A stretch of DNA of 64,000 nucleotides from Candidatus Binatia bacterium (lineage in GTDB: Bacteria > Desulfobacterota > Binatia > UBA1149 > CAITLU01), in assembly GCA_036493895.1 (NCBI GenBank), contig DASXOZ010000008.1:28007-92006 (forward strand), given 5' to 3'. Position 1 is the first letter of the stretch. The number at the start of each line of letters is the position of its first letter. Below the pieces are notes generated by a model. That model was not told the origin of the DNA and did no database searches. It saw only the letters and a list, made by a program, of their open reading frames with translations. This document shows, piece after piece, positions 41,754 to 50,345 of the stretch. Position numbers and translations under genes: made by a program.

Positions 41754-44450
41754 CTACGGCACCGCAGGAATCGGCAGCACCGAGCAGATGCACGCGTTGC
41801 CCGAAGCTTCGCACAGGGAGCCGAGAGAACAGGTGCCCGCGCAGCCCGGTGCCGTCGCCTGAGAGCAGGTCGGCAAACCGAGGGACTGGCACGCGCAGCT
41901 GCTGCCCGACGCGACGCAGACCGATCCGACGTCGCAGGTTCCGCCGCACACCGGCGCGATGGCGGATCCGCAGGTCGGAGCCCCCGGGGAGCCGCACTCG
42001 CAGGTGCTGCCGACGTTCGTGCAGACCTCGCCGGTCGGGCACAGTCCTCCGCAAATCGGCGCGGAAGCCTCCGAGCACTGCGGAACGCCGGTGCAGGCGC
42101 AGACTCCGCTCGAGTTGGCACACGCCTCGCCGAGCGGGCACTGGCCGCCGCAGACCGGCGCAGCCGAATCGGCGCAGTTCTGCAGCAGCGGCATCGTCGT
42201 CGTCGTCGTCACGCCGGAGTTGTTGCAGTTCGCACCATCCGGGAACTGGTAGGCGATGCTCTCGTTGCTCTGGCAGCGGATGTCCGACGTGAAGTCGAGC
42301 ACGATCTTGCCGGGACCGGGAAGTCCGGCCGCGAGGTTCACCGCCGGATTCGATGTCGGCGCGATGCAGAAGATCGCCGAGCTCGTGGGCGTCAGAGCAT
42401 CGGCCTGGCCGTCGGCGAGGATCGGATTGGGGAAACAACGCCTCGTGTCCAGGATCGAGCAGGTGCCGGCGCTGTTGGCCGAACAGTCGCTGGCTTGCGT
42501 GCACGGAATGTACCCGCGTCCGTCCGGATGCGTCTTGCCGTCGCAGTACATGTCGACAGGTCCGGTGTGGCAGCGCCCCACGGGCTCTCCGTTCGTGGCC
42601 GCATCGCAGAGGAAGCCGTCGCACTCGTTTTCGTCGACACCGGCGCCGCCGCCGGCCGTGCAGGTGCCGGCGCCGGTTGCCGCGCAGTCGGCGTCCGAGA
42701 AGCATCCCTGGTTGCCGTTGCCGCTGCAGACGCGGCACGGGCAGTTCGCGCCGCCGGGCGTATCGCAGGGAAGCTGCGCGGTGACGCTCTGCGCGCCGGT
42801 GGACGACTTGAGGTCGATCAGCAGTCCCGCACCGCTGATGTTCGAAGTCGACGACGGCAGGCAGTCCCAGCTCGTCGGACCGAACGTCGCATGCACGCCG
42901 TTCACATCGCAGGCTCCGCCGCCAAGGCCGCTGCAGGTGCCACCTCGGATGCCGTCGTTCGGCACCGGGTCGCCATTGCACGTCGGGCACGGCGCGGTCG
43001 TGCTCGAGCCGAGGTAGACGATCGAAGCCAGGCTGAGGTGGTCGTGCCACTCGCCGGTTCTCAGGTTCATCGTGCCCGAGTAGTTGGAGCGAATGCGATT
43101 GACGACGCAGGCAGGCGTACCGCCGGAAGACAGCGCCAGCGGGGCGCCGAAGTAGCAGCGGCAAGTCGGGTCGGACGTCCCGCAGTGCGCGGGATCCGAT
43201 CCGTCGATGACCGAGCACGTCTTGGTCGAATCCGACGTGCAGCGGCAGTTCGATGCCGGGCTTGCGGTGTTCGTGTTCAGCGTGATCGCGCAGTTCTGGC
43301 ACTGGTCGTCGCAGGTCACGTTGATCGTGTCGTTGCTGAAGTCCGGGATGTCGACGTCGTCGGCCTGGCCCGACCAGCCGGTGCTGAGCGAAGTCTTCGA
43401 ACCCGCCACGGTGCCGTACTTCGCATGGATCAGGCGGTGGATCGTCGCCGGCGCGCAACCGCCGGTGCCGGGCGCGTGGCAGCTGCACTCCGAGCCGTTG
43501 CTCATGCACTGGGTGCCGTTCGGGCAGGCGCCGTCACACTGCGGGAACGTCGAGCCGCAGGAATTGCCGGGCAGCGTCGTCGTCGGGCTGACGGTCGTGG
43601 TCGTGGTTACCGGCAGCGTCGTCGTCGTGTTGGCCGAGCCGTCCATCACGTACGAATCGCGCGACAGCGCCGAGCCGTGCTGGTCGGCGCTCAGCTTCGA
43701 GCAGGCGAGCAGGCTGGCTTCGTCATTGCCGCAGGCGTGCAGCTTGGAGAGGACTTCGGAAGAGAAGTTGCAGGCCGCGCCGACCTTGGCGAGGAACTTC
43801 TGGTCGGCCTTGGCGATGCGGCCGCGCGGATCGGAGCTGTTGCAGTCATACGCGGGCGAGGTGTCGGTCTGGTCCCTGGTGTTCTGGCAGCGGCGCAACT
43901 CCTGCAGTCGCGTACGCACGATGTTGGACGTGCCCTTGCCGATCTTGCCCTGGCACTTGAGCAGCGGGGCCAGCAGCCGCTCGGTCGGCTGTCCTTCGGC
44001 GTCGCTGGCGACCTTGCCGCCGTGGACCTCGGCCAGGGAGAGGATGCACTGGGCGACTTCGTCGAAGTTGTCGATGCCGTGGGTGGCGCCGCCATCGTCG
44101 GCAGTGGCGGCCGGCGGCGGGCAGGCGCTGTACTCGGACAGGAGGTCCTTCGAGAAAGTGCAGGCCGTCGTGATCGCGTTGGTCACATCGCTGCGAAGAG
44201 TCGCGAGCGTGTCGCTCGAGTCGGCGACGGCCACGGAGTTGCAGTCATCGCCGATCGGCCTCTCGCCGAGGCTCTGGCGTACGTGGCACGCGATGATGAC
44301 CTTGCTCACTGCCGCCTCGTAGCTCGATGCGGCGCGGGCCACCGCGTCACGGCACCCGACCTCTGCCGAGTTGAGAGCAACGGCCGGCACCGGGACGGCA
44401 GCCAGCGCGCAGATCGTCGCAAGAAGGAAAAGTCGCTGCTGAATGCGCAT
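41754..44450 (-). CDS. Secreted cysteine-rich protein, 898 residues (paralogue A)
   Basis: An exported protein with a signal peptide (about residues 1-25, ending AVA). An N-terminal helical domain of about 250 residues with paired cysteines follows. A Thr-rich linker (TTTTLPVTTTTTVSPTTTL) leads to a central domain of about 420 residues with many cysteines and motifs such as STGWSGQADDVDIPD and RTGEWHDHLSL. After a second Thr-run come four C-terminal repeats of about 38 residues patterned APxCGGxCPxGxxC. It has the same length and order as the gene at 44734-47430, so the two arose by tandem duplication. No enzyme motif is recognised. The start follows GGAGGA. Confidence 0.85.
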   Translation of the reverse strand: MRIQQRLFLLATICALAAVPVPAVALNSAEVGCRDAVARAASSYEAAVSKVIIACHVRQSLGERPIGDDCNSVAVADSSDTLATLRSDVTNAITTACTFSKDLLSEYSACPPPAATADDGGATHGIDNFDEVAQCILSLAEVHGGKVASDAEGQPTERLLAPLLKCQGKIGKGTSNIVRTRLQELRRCQNTRDQTDTSPAYDCNSSDPRGRIAKADQKFLAKVGAACNFSSEVLSKLHACGNDEASLLACSKLSADQHGSALSRDSYVMDGSANTTTTLPVTTTTTVSPTTTLPGNSCGSTFPQCDGACPNGTQCMSNGSECSCHAPGTGGCAPATIHRLIHAKYGTVAGSKTSLSTGWSGQADDVDIPDFSNDTINVTCDDQCQNCAITLNTNTASPASNCRCTSDSTKTCSVIDGSDPAHCGTSDPTCRCYFGAPLALSSGGTPACVVNRIRSNYSGTMNLRTGEWHDHLSLASIVYLGSSTTAPCPTCNGDPVPNDGIRGGTCSGLGGGACDVNGVHATFGPTSWDCLPSSTSNISGAGLLIDLKSSTGAQSVTAQLPCDTPGGANCPCRVCSGNGNQGCFSDADCAATGAGTCTAGGGAGVDENECDGFLCDAATNGEPVGRCHTGPVDMYCDGKTHPDGRGYIPCTQASDCSANSAGTCSILDTRRCFPNPILADGQADALTPTSSAIFCIAPTSNPAVNLAAGLPGPGKIVLDFTSDIRCQSNESIAYQFPDGANCNNSGVTTTTTMPLLQNCADSAAPVCGGQCPLGEACANSSGVCACTGVPQCSEASAPICGGLCPTGEVCTNVGSTCECGSPGAPTCGSAIAPVCGGTCDVGSVCVASGSSCACQSLGLPTCSQATAPGCAGTCSLGSLCEASGNACICSVLPIPAVP

Positions 44451-44565
44451 CGGAAGGTCCTCCCGCTCGAAATCGTCGGCGCCGCTCGGTCCACGTGGGC
44501 CTCGGCGCGCCCCGAGTTCCGGCCGGGCACGTTGGCCAGACCAAGCCTCGAGCCGACCACTCCCG

Positions 44566-44594
44566 GATATGCTACTTACATAACCCTAAACAAG
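44566..44594 (-). promoter_or_regulatory. Conserved promoter block upstream of paralogue A
   Basis: A 29-base block reading CTTGTTTAG then TGTAAGTAGC and ATATC on the minus strand agrees at 23 positions with the block upstream of paralogue B (47525-47553), although the flanking sequence has diverged. TTGTTT and ATATCC are 17 bases apart, compatible with a sigma-70 promoter. It lies 116 bases upstream of the start codon. Confidence 0.55.
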
Positions 44595-44733
44595 GGGTTT
44601 TGGAGGAAAATTTCCGGGGAACGCGAAACTGCGAGATTCCGGATTCGTGACGGATCGCACCGTCAGGTCCCCTTCCGGGGGTGCAGCCCTGACGGCGCGG
44701 GATTTGCCCAGACCGTTGCCGGCGCGGCATTGC

Positions 44734-47430
44734 TCACGGGGGCGTTGTCGGCAGCACCGAGCACTGGCAGGCATTGCCGTTCGCCTCGCACAGCGAACCC
44801 GCCGAACACGTTCCGGCGCAGCCGGGGGCGCTCGCCGAGGAGCACGTGGGCAGCCCGTCGGACACGCATCCGCAGGTGCTGCCGGAAGCGATGCACGTGA
44901 AGCCGACATCGCAAGTGCCACCGCAAGCCGGCGCGACCGCCGCTGAGCACGCGGGAACTCCTGCGGAGCCGCACTGGCAGGTACTGCCGATGTTCGTGCA
45001 GTTCTCACCGGTCGGGCAGAGCCCCCCGCAGATCGGCGCCGATGCCTCCGAGCACTGCGGCACGCCAGTGCAGACGCAGGTTCCCGACGAGTTGGCGCAC
45101 GCTTCACCGACGGGGCAGGTGCCGCCGCAAGTCGGCGCGGCGGTATCTTCACACGGAACGATCGGCAGAGTCGTCGTCGTCGTGACACCCGAGTTCGCGC
45201 AGTTCGCGCCGTCGGGGAACTGGTAGGTGACGCTGTTGTTGCTCTGGCAGCGAATGTCGGAGGTATAGCTGAGCGTCAGATCGCCGGGCCCGGGCAGTCC
45301 CGACGCGATGTTGATCGCAGCGTTCGCGACCGGCGCGATGCAGAAGATCGACGAGCTCGTCGGATTGTACGTGTCGGAGACTCCCGTCTCGAGGATCGGA
45401 TCCGGGAAGCAGCGTCTCAGGTCGATGACCGTGCAGTTGCCGGCGCCGCTCGTCGTCGCGCAGTCGGTGTTGTTCTGGCACGGGATGAAGCCGCGCCCGC
45501 CGGTCTCCGTGATGCCGTCGCAGTACTGGTCCACAGGACCGGTGTGGCAGTGGCCCACCGGCTCTCCATTCGTGGCCGCATCGCAGAGGAAGCCGTCGCA
45601 CTCGTTGAGGTTGACTCCGGCTCCGCCTCCGTCGGTGCAGTTGCCTGATCCGGTCGCTGCGCAGTCGGCGTTCGTGAAACAGCCCTGGTTGCCGTTGCCG
45701 GTGCAGACGCGGCACGGGCAGTTCGTGCCGCTCGGCGTGTCGCAGGGAACCTCGGCGGTCACGCTCTGGGGCTCCGTCGACGATTTCAGATCGACCAGCA
45801 AGCCGGAACCGCTGATGTTCGCAGCGGCCTGGGGCATGCAGTCCCAGCTCGTGTCGCCGAACGTCGCGTGCACGCCGTTCACGTCGCAAGCGTTGCCGCC
45901 CTGGCTGCAGGTGCCGCCGCGGATGCCATCGTTCGGCGTCGGGTCGTTGTTGCAGGTGGGGCACGGCGCAGTCTTGCTGATCCCGAGGAAGACCGCGGAA
46001 ATCAGATGGGCGTGGTCGTGCCACTCGCCGGTCCTCAGGTCCATCGTGCCGCTGTAATCCTGGGCGTTGCGGCTGATCACGCAGGCCGGCGTGCCCCCGG
46101 AGGACAGCGGCAGCGGCGCGCCGAAGTAGCAGCGGCAGGTCGGGTCCGTCGTTCCGCAGTGGGCGACGTCGGAGCCTTCGATGACCGAGCAGGTCTTGGT
46201 CGAATCCGACGCGCAGCGGCAGGTGGAAGCCGGATCGCCCGCATTCGTGTTGAGCGTAACCGCGCAGCTCTGGCACTGGTCGTCGCAGGTCACGTTGACC
46301 GTATCGTTGTTGAGATCGGGCACGTCGACGTCGTCGGCCTGGCCTGACCAGCCCGTGCTGAGCGAGGACTTCGAGCCGGGCACGAAGGCCTTCGAGTGGA
46401 TCCGGCGGTGGATGGTCGCCGGCGCGCAGGCTCCGCTGCCAGCAGCGTGGCAGCTGCAATCCGAGCCGTTGCTCGTACAGACCGTGCCGTTCGGGCAGCT
46501 GCCGTCGCATTGCGGGAACGTCGAGCCGCAGGTGTTGGCGGGCAGCGTCGTCGTCGTTGCACCCTCGAGCGTCGTCGTCGTCTCCTGCAGCGTCGTCGTC
46601 GTGTTGGCCGAGCCGTCCATCACGTACGAGTCGCGCGCCAGCGCCGAGCCGTGCCGGTCCGCGCTGAAGCGGGCGCAGGTAAGAAGGCTCGCTTCGTCTT
46701 CGCCGCAGGCGTGCAGCTTGGAGAGCACTTCGGGAGAAAAGTTGCAGGCCTCGCCGACCTTCGCGAGGAACTTCTGGTCCGCTTTGGCGATGCGACCGCG
46801 TGGATCGGATCCCGCGCAGTCGTAGGCCGGTGAGCTGTCGCTCGCGTCCTTTTCGGCCTGGCAGCTGTCGGCTTCCTGCAGGTGCGCGCGCACGATGGCC
46901 GAAGTGCCCTTGCCGAGCCGGCCCTGGCACTTGAGCAACGGCTTGAGAAGAAGCTCGGACGGATGCCCCTGCGCGTCCTGGCCGAGCTTGCCGGAATGCG
47001 TTTCGGCAAGCGCGATGATGCACTGGGCAACCTCGTCGAAACTGTCGATGCCCTGGCTGGCGCCGCCGTCGTCGGCGGTTGCGGCCGGAGGCGGGCAGGA
47101 GCTGTACTCGGAGAGCAGATCGCGCGACGACTGGCCGCATGCTCTGTCGATTCCGTTGATGACATTGGCGCGCAGGCTGGACAGAGTGTCGCCGGAGTCG
47201 GCTACGGCGACGTTGTTGCAATCCTCGTCGAGCGATCGCTGTCCCGTGCCCTGCTGCATGTGACACGCGAGGATGAGCCTGCTCACGGCGGTCTCGTAGC
47301 TCGCTGCCGATCGCGCCACCTCGGCGCGACACGCAATGTCGGCGGAACTGATCGCCAGGGCAGTTGCCGGCGCGCCGGCCAGGACACCGATCACCGTCAC
47401 AAGGACGAAACGCTGCTGCGGAATGCGCAT
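44734..47430 (-). CDS. Secreted cysteine-rich protein, 898 residues (paralogue B)
   Basis: A tandem paralogue of the gene at 41754-44450, with identical length and domain order. It has a signal peptide ending near ALA, a Cys-paired helical N-domain, a Thr-rich linker (TTTTLQETTTTLEGATTTTL) and a central Cys-rich domain with STGWSGQADDVDVPD and RTGEWHDHAHL. Four APxCGGxCPxGxxC-type C-terminal repeats follow. The two proteins are visibly similar along their whole length, with the linkers and N-terminal domain most divergent. Both genes have their own promoter block and ribosome site (GGAGGG here), so they are probably separately transcribed. The shared central domain is of unknown function. Confidence 0.85.
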   Translation of the reverse strand: MRIPQQRFVLVTVIGVLAGAPATALAISSADIACRAEVARSAASYETAVSRLILACHMQQGTGQRSLDEDCNNVAVADSGDTLSSLRANVINGIDRACGQSSRDLLSEYSSCPPPAATADDGGASQGIDSFDEVAQCIIALAETHSGKLGQDAQGHPSELLLKPLLKCQGRLGKGTSAIVRAHLQEADSCQAEKDASDSSPAYDCAGSDPRGRIAKADQKFLAKVGEACNFSPEVLSKLHACGEDEASLLTCARFSADRHGSALARDSYVMDGSANTTTTLQETTTTLEGATTTTLPANTCGSTFPQCDGSCPNGTVCTSNGSDCSCHAAGSGACAPATIHRRIHSKAFVPGSKSSLSTGWSGQADDVDVPDLNNDTVNVTCDDQCQSCAVTLNTNAGDPASTCRCASDSTKTCSVIEGSDVAHCGTTDPTCRCYFGAPLPLSSGGTPACVISRNAQDYSGTMDLRTGEWHDHAHLISAVFLGISKTAPCPTCNNDPTPNDGIRGGTCSQGGNACDVNGVHATFGDTSWDCMPQAAANISGSGLLVDLKSSTEPQSVTAEVPCDTPSGTNCPCRVCTGNGNQGCFTNADCAATGSGNCTDGGGAGVNLNECDGFLCDAATNGEPVGHCHTGPVDQYCDGITETGGRGFIPCQNNTDCATTSGAGNCTVIDLRRCFPDPILETGVSDTYNPTSSSIFCIAPVANAAINIASGLPGPGDLTLSYTSDIRCQSNNSVTYQFPDGANCANSGVTTTTTLPIVPCEDTAAPTCGGTCPVGEACANSSGTCVCTGVPQCSEASAPICGGLCPTGENCTNIGSTCQCGSAGVPACSAAVAPACGGTCDVGFTCIASGSTCGCVSDGLPTCSSASAPGCAGTCSAGSLCEANGNACQCSVLPTTPP

Positions 47431-47760
47431 CGGACGAGCCCTCCGGTCGGAACGCCGACCGGTCCATTGGGGCGGAGCGGGCGGGGGCGCCCCCGCAGCT
47501 CGCGCGGTCCGGCGCTGAAACCCCGATACGCTACTTACACGAAACTCAACAAGAGCCTGCGCGGGAAAGCGGCACGCGGATCAGTCCAGACGAACCCCTC
47601 TGCCTGGGGTGACGACGATTGCGGGGTGACGGCGCGCGAGCGAGGCGCAGCGCGACTGACATCAAAAACTGAGAGATTTCAAAAACTTGCCCGCCGCGCT
47701 GCGAGCCCGGTCACAAGTGTCGGAGTGCCCGCACGCCCGCTCGAGCCCAAAAGATTTTTC
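47431..47760. other. 330-base gap upstream of paralogue B; promoter block, otherwise no gene
   Basis: It contains the conserved promoter block at 47525-47553 and the 5' leader of paralogue B. Between 47560 and 47760, downstream of the convergently placed TetR stop, I see no coding frame, repeat or RNA that I can support. Confidence 0.5.
47525..47553 (-). promoter_or_regulatory. Conserved promoter block upstream of paralogue B
   Basis: On the minus strand it reads CTTGTTGAG then TGTAAGTAGC and GTATC, the counterpart of the block at 44566-44594. TTGTTG and GTATCG are 17 bases apart. It lies 95 bases upstream of the start codon. Confidence 0.55.
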
Positions 47761-48381
47761 TCATCCGGGGGCCGCCGTACCTCCCCGCACGAGGCGGAGC
47801 ACGGCATCGCGCATCTTCTCGAAGTGGAGGGGCACGCCGGTGTCGATGGCCGTGATCACTCCGAACGCCAGCACCGCAAGCAGCTCGGCGACCGCCGAGG
47901 CATCGACGTCGGGGCGAACGGAACCGGCCTGCTGGCCGCGCTCGACGACGAGGGCGACCCGCTCGGCAGCACCGGCCAGGAGTGTCACGAATCTCTTTTT
48001 CAGCAGCGGCGAGCGGGCGCAGGCGTCCAGCACCCGGTGGATCTCCATCGCCATTGCAGCGGGCCTGTGTCCGCTGACAGCAGCCCCCGACACGATGGCA
48101 GCGAAGCGCGTGATGGTCTCCTCGAGGTCGCTGGCCCCGTCCCCGGCGACGATGATGGCATCGAGGAAAGACCGGAAGACCTTCTCCATGACGGCTTCGA
48201 GGAAGTCGTCCCGGTCGCGGAAGTGGACGTAGAAAGCTCCGCGCGTGAAGCCCGCCCGGGCGCAGATGGAATCCAGGCTTGGCGCATCGAGCCCCCGCGC
48301 TGCGAATTCGGCCAGACCGGCGGCCACCAGGGCATCGCGGGTTTCCTGCTTCGAGGCAGCCCTGTCCTTGCTCACGGTCAT
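47761..48381 (-). CDS. TetR-family repressor of the alkane hydroxylase gene
   Basis: A 206-residue TetR-like protein. The helix-turn-helix is SLDSICARAGFTRGAFYVHF at about residues 35-54, preceded by the usual RDALVAAGLAEFAARGLDAP. The C-domain (VAGDGASDLEETITRFAAIV) is of the TetR_C_6/AcrR-like type and does not reveal a ligand. It is divergent from alkB (48496) with two identical palindromes between the genes, so it most likely represses alkB and itself and is released by an alkane- or fatty-acid-related ligand (inference). The start is the ATG at 48381. Confidence 0.9.
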   Translation of the reverse strand: MTVSKDRAASKQETRDALVAAGLAEFAARGLDAPSLDSICARAGFTRGAFYVHFRDRDDFLEAVMEKVFRSFLDAIIVAGDGASDLEETITRFAAIVSGAAVSGHRPAAMAMEIHRVLDACARSPLLKKRFVTLLAGAAERVALVVERGQQAGSVRPDVDASAVAELLAVLAFGVITAIDTGVPLHFEKMRDAVLRLVRGGTAAPG

Positions 48382-48437
48382 CGGATCACCGGCTGCGAGG
48401 CTAATCTGGCCTGTCCCGAGGGGGTAACGGGTATTGA

Positions 48438-48484
48438 CATACGCGTTCGTATGAAGGCAGCATCACTGCATACGATTTCGTATG
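48438..48484. promoter_or_regulatory. Two identical TetR operators CATACG-N4-CGTATG
   Basis: CATACG-CGTT-CGTATG lies at 48438-48453 and CATACG-ATTT-CGTATG at 48469-48484, start-to-start 31 bases, about three helical turns. The first overlaps a TTGACA (48434-48439) read toward alkB; the second ends 11 bases before the alkB ATG. Binding would block the promoter and early transcription. Confidence 0.85.
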
Positions 48485-48495
48485 TGAGACAGCCC

Positions 48496-49611
48496 ATGGC
48501 CACACCCCTCACCATTCCTTCTATACCAATCCACGCGCTGGAGACCGTCCGTATCTGGACACTCCACCTTCTGTGCCTGGTGCTGCCGCTGACCTGCATC
48601 GCGTTCGGACTGACCGCGCCCCATCCATGGTGGGGCACCCTGCCGTTTGTTGCGGTGCTCACCGCGTCGATCGTGGCGGACATGCGTTCGCCGGCCGAGC
48701 GCCGCCAGCCCGACGTGACGATGCCCGGATGGCCATTCGACGGCGTGCTCTACGTGCTGGTGGCCGCGCAGCTGCTGAGCGTCGCCCTGGTGGTGCACAT
48801 GATCGCCGTGGCCGGTTTCTGGCGCATCGACACGCTGGTCGGGATCCTTCTTGCCGGAGTCAATTCGGGCTATTCGGCCATCGTCGTCGCCCACGAGCTG
48901 ATCCATCGAAAGGAGAAGCACTTCCAGTGGCTCGGACGCCTGCTGCTGGCCACCGCGCTCTACGATCACTTCGCGATCGAACACGTGCGCGGCCACCACG
49001 CGCGCGTCGGAACCTCGGAAGATCCCGCGACGGCCCGTTTTGGCGAAACTGCGCTGCAGTTCCTGCGTCGCACCGTGCCTGCCCAGTGGAAAAGCGCGTG
49101 GAAGCTCGAAATGCGGCGTCTTGGCGACGAATCCATGACGTGGAGCGATCGCCGCATGCTTTCCAATCGCATGCTGCACGGGATCGTCGCCGAGTGGAGC
49201 GTTCCGCTCGTGCTCGCGCTCGTGCTCGGAGCCGGCCCCGCCGTCGTCTACGTGCTGCAGGCCGCGCTCGCAGTGCGGCTGCTCGAGGCCGTCAACTACT
49301 TCGAGCATTACGGCCTGCAGCGGTCGGGCCGCCGCGTCGGCGCCACCGATTCGTGGGATACCGACTCGTGGTTCACGCTGTACACGCTGGTCGGGCTGTC
49401 GCGCCACGCCGACCACCATGCCAACGCGTCGAGGCCCTACCAGCAGCTTCGCTATTTCGACGACAGCCCGAAGCTGCGCTACGGCTACTTCGCAACGGTC
49501 TGCTGGCTGATGTTCCTCAACGCGAGCTTCCGCGCGGACATGGCAGGCCGCCTCGAGGAACACCGCCTCGGACCCTACGCAGAATCCGCCCGGGAAGCCC
49601 GGGCGGCCTGA
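48496..49611 (+). CDS. alkB: Alkane 1-monooxygenase (AlkB-type membrane hydroxylase)
   Basis: A 371-residue integral membrane di-iron enzyme with about six membrane helices. All histidine boxes of AlkB are present: HELIH (133-137), HVRGHH (163-168) and HADHH (304-308), as well as the AlkB signature NYFEHYGLQR (267-276). It hydroxylates the terminal carbon of n-alkanes using electrons from rubredoxin/rubredoxin reductase, neither of which is in the window. The ATG at 48496 is chosen over ATG 48451, which lies inside the first operator. There is no rubredoxin fusion at the C-terminus. Regulated by the divergent TetR. Confidence 0.94.
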   Translation: MATPLTIPSIPIHALETVRIWTLHLLCLVLPLTCIAFGLTAPHPWWGTLPFVAVLTASIVADMRSPAERRQPDVTMPGWPFDGVLYVLVAAQLLSVALVVHMIAVAGFWRIDTLVGILLAGVNSGYSAIVVAHELIHRKEKHFQWLGRLLLATALYDHFAIEHVRGHHARVGTSEDPATARFGETALQFLRRTVPAQWKSAWKLEMRRLGDESMTWSDRRMLSNRMLHGIVAEWSVPLVLALVLGAGPAVVYVLQAALAVRLLEAVNYFEHYGLQRSGRRVGATDSWDTDSWFTLYTLVGLSRHADHHANASRPYQQLRYFDDSPKLRYGYFATVCWLMFLNASFRADMAGRLEEHRLGPYAESAREARAA

Positions 49612-49718
49612 CGCTGCGGAGCGCCCGTCGCGCTCCACGCGTCTCCTTTCCTCGCGTCATCCGTCGCGGCGCCGCGCCGTCGCACCGCGGGCCGCGTGAA
49701 GTCGGCACTGCGGTGGGC

Positions 49719-49724
49719 TAGGGT
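49719..49724 (+). promoter_or_regulatory. TAGGGT -10-like box seven bases before a start codon
   Basis: TAGGGT ends at 49724 and the ATG of the DUF4833 gene is at 49732, so a transcript from this box would start at the start codon. There is no ribosome site between them, which supports leaderless initiation, but the -10 match is only moderate and no -35 box is clear. Confidence 0.3.
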
Positions 49725-49731
49725 GCCCTCA

Positions 49732-50340
49732 ATGCGCGCGCGAATCGCCGCCGTCCGGGCCGGCATCCTCGGCTCGGGCCTGGCCGGGGCTGGCTTCGGG
49801 CGCCGGGGCCTTGTCCGCGGCGCGGCACCGGCCTTCGTTGCCGCCGCAGCGGTAGTCATGGCTCTCGCCCCCGCTGCCGGCGCCGCGACCACCGGATCGG
49901 TGTTCCACATCGACCGCAACAAGAACCGCAACCAGGTGCACTACGGCATCCACGTCGACGACAAGTGCCGCCCGGTAGGCAGCGACCCCGTCTACAACTA
50001 CTGGCTCAAGCGCGAGCACGATCCGGCCGTCACCGAGCCGCTGCGGATGTTCCAGCAGGCGGCCTATGGCTTCCAGAAACAGCAGGTCGAGGACGACGGG
50101 CGCATCGAGCTGAGGCTGCGCGCCCTGCCCGATCACCAGCTCGTCGTCCGCGTCGCAACGGTCAGCGGAGGCTGCAAGGTCGAAACGTTCGCGACCATCG
50201 ACGGGCAGCAGGCGTATCTCGACAAGGTATTCGTGTTCGCCGACGACGGGATCTTCGTGCCGACCCTTCGCTACGTCGAGCTGTACGGGCACAGCAACGA
50301 CGGGCATGCCGTGTACGAGAAAATCACGGTGGATCGCTGA
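49732..50340 (+). CDS. DUF4833-domain exported protein
   Basis: A 202-residue protein with an N-terminal signal or anchor segment. An Arg-rich start precedes a hydrophobic run ending APAAGA near residue 52. The mature part has the DUF4833 pattern: FHIDRNKNRNQVHYGIHVDD, then CRPVGSDPVYNYWLKREHD and a late YVELYGHS. Its function is unknown. ATG 49732 is chosen over GTG 49696 because a TAGGGT box lies seven bases before it. lptF starts five bases after its stop, so it probably belongs to the LPS-transport operon and may work at the envelope. Confidence 0.8.
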   Translation: MRARIAAVRAGILGSGLAGAGFGRRGLVRGAAPAFVAAAAVVMALAPAAGAATTGSVFHIDRNKNRNQVHYGIHVDDKCRPVGSDPVYNYWLKREHDPAVTEPLRMFQQAAYGFQKQQVEDDGRIELRLRALPDHQLVVRVATVSGGCKVETFATIDGQQAYLDKVFVFADDGIFVPTLRYVELYGHSNDGHAVYEKITVDR

Positions 50341-50345
50341 CCGGC

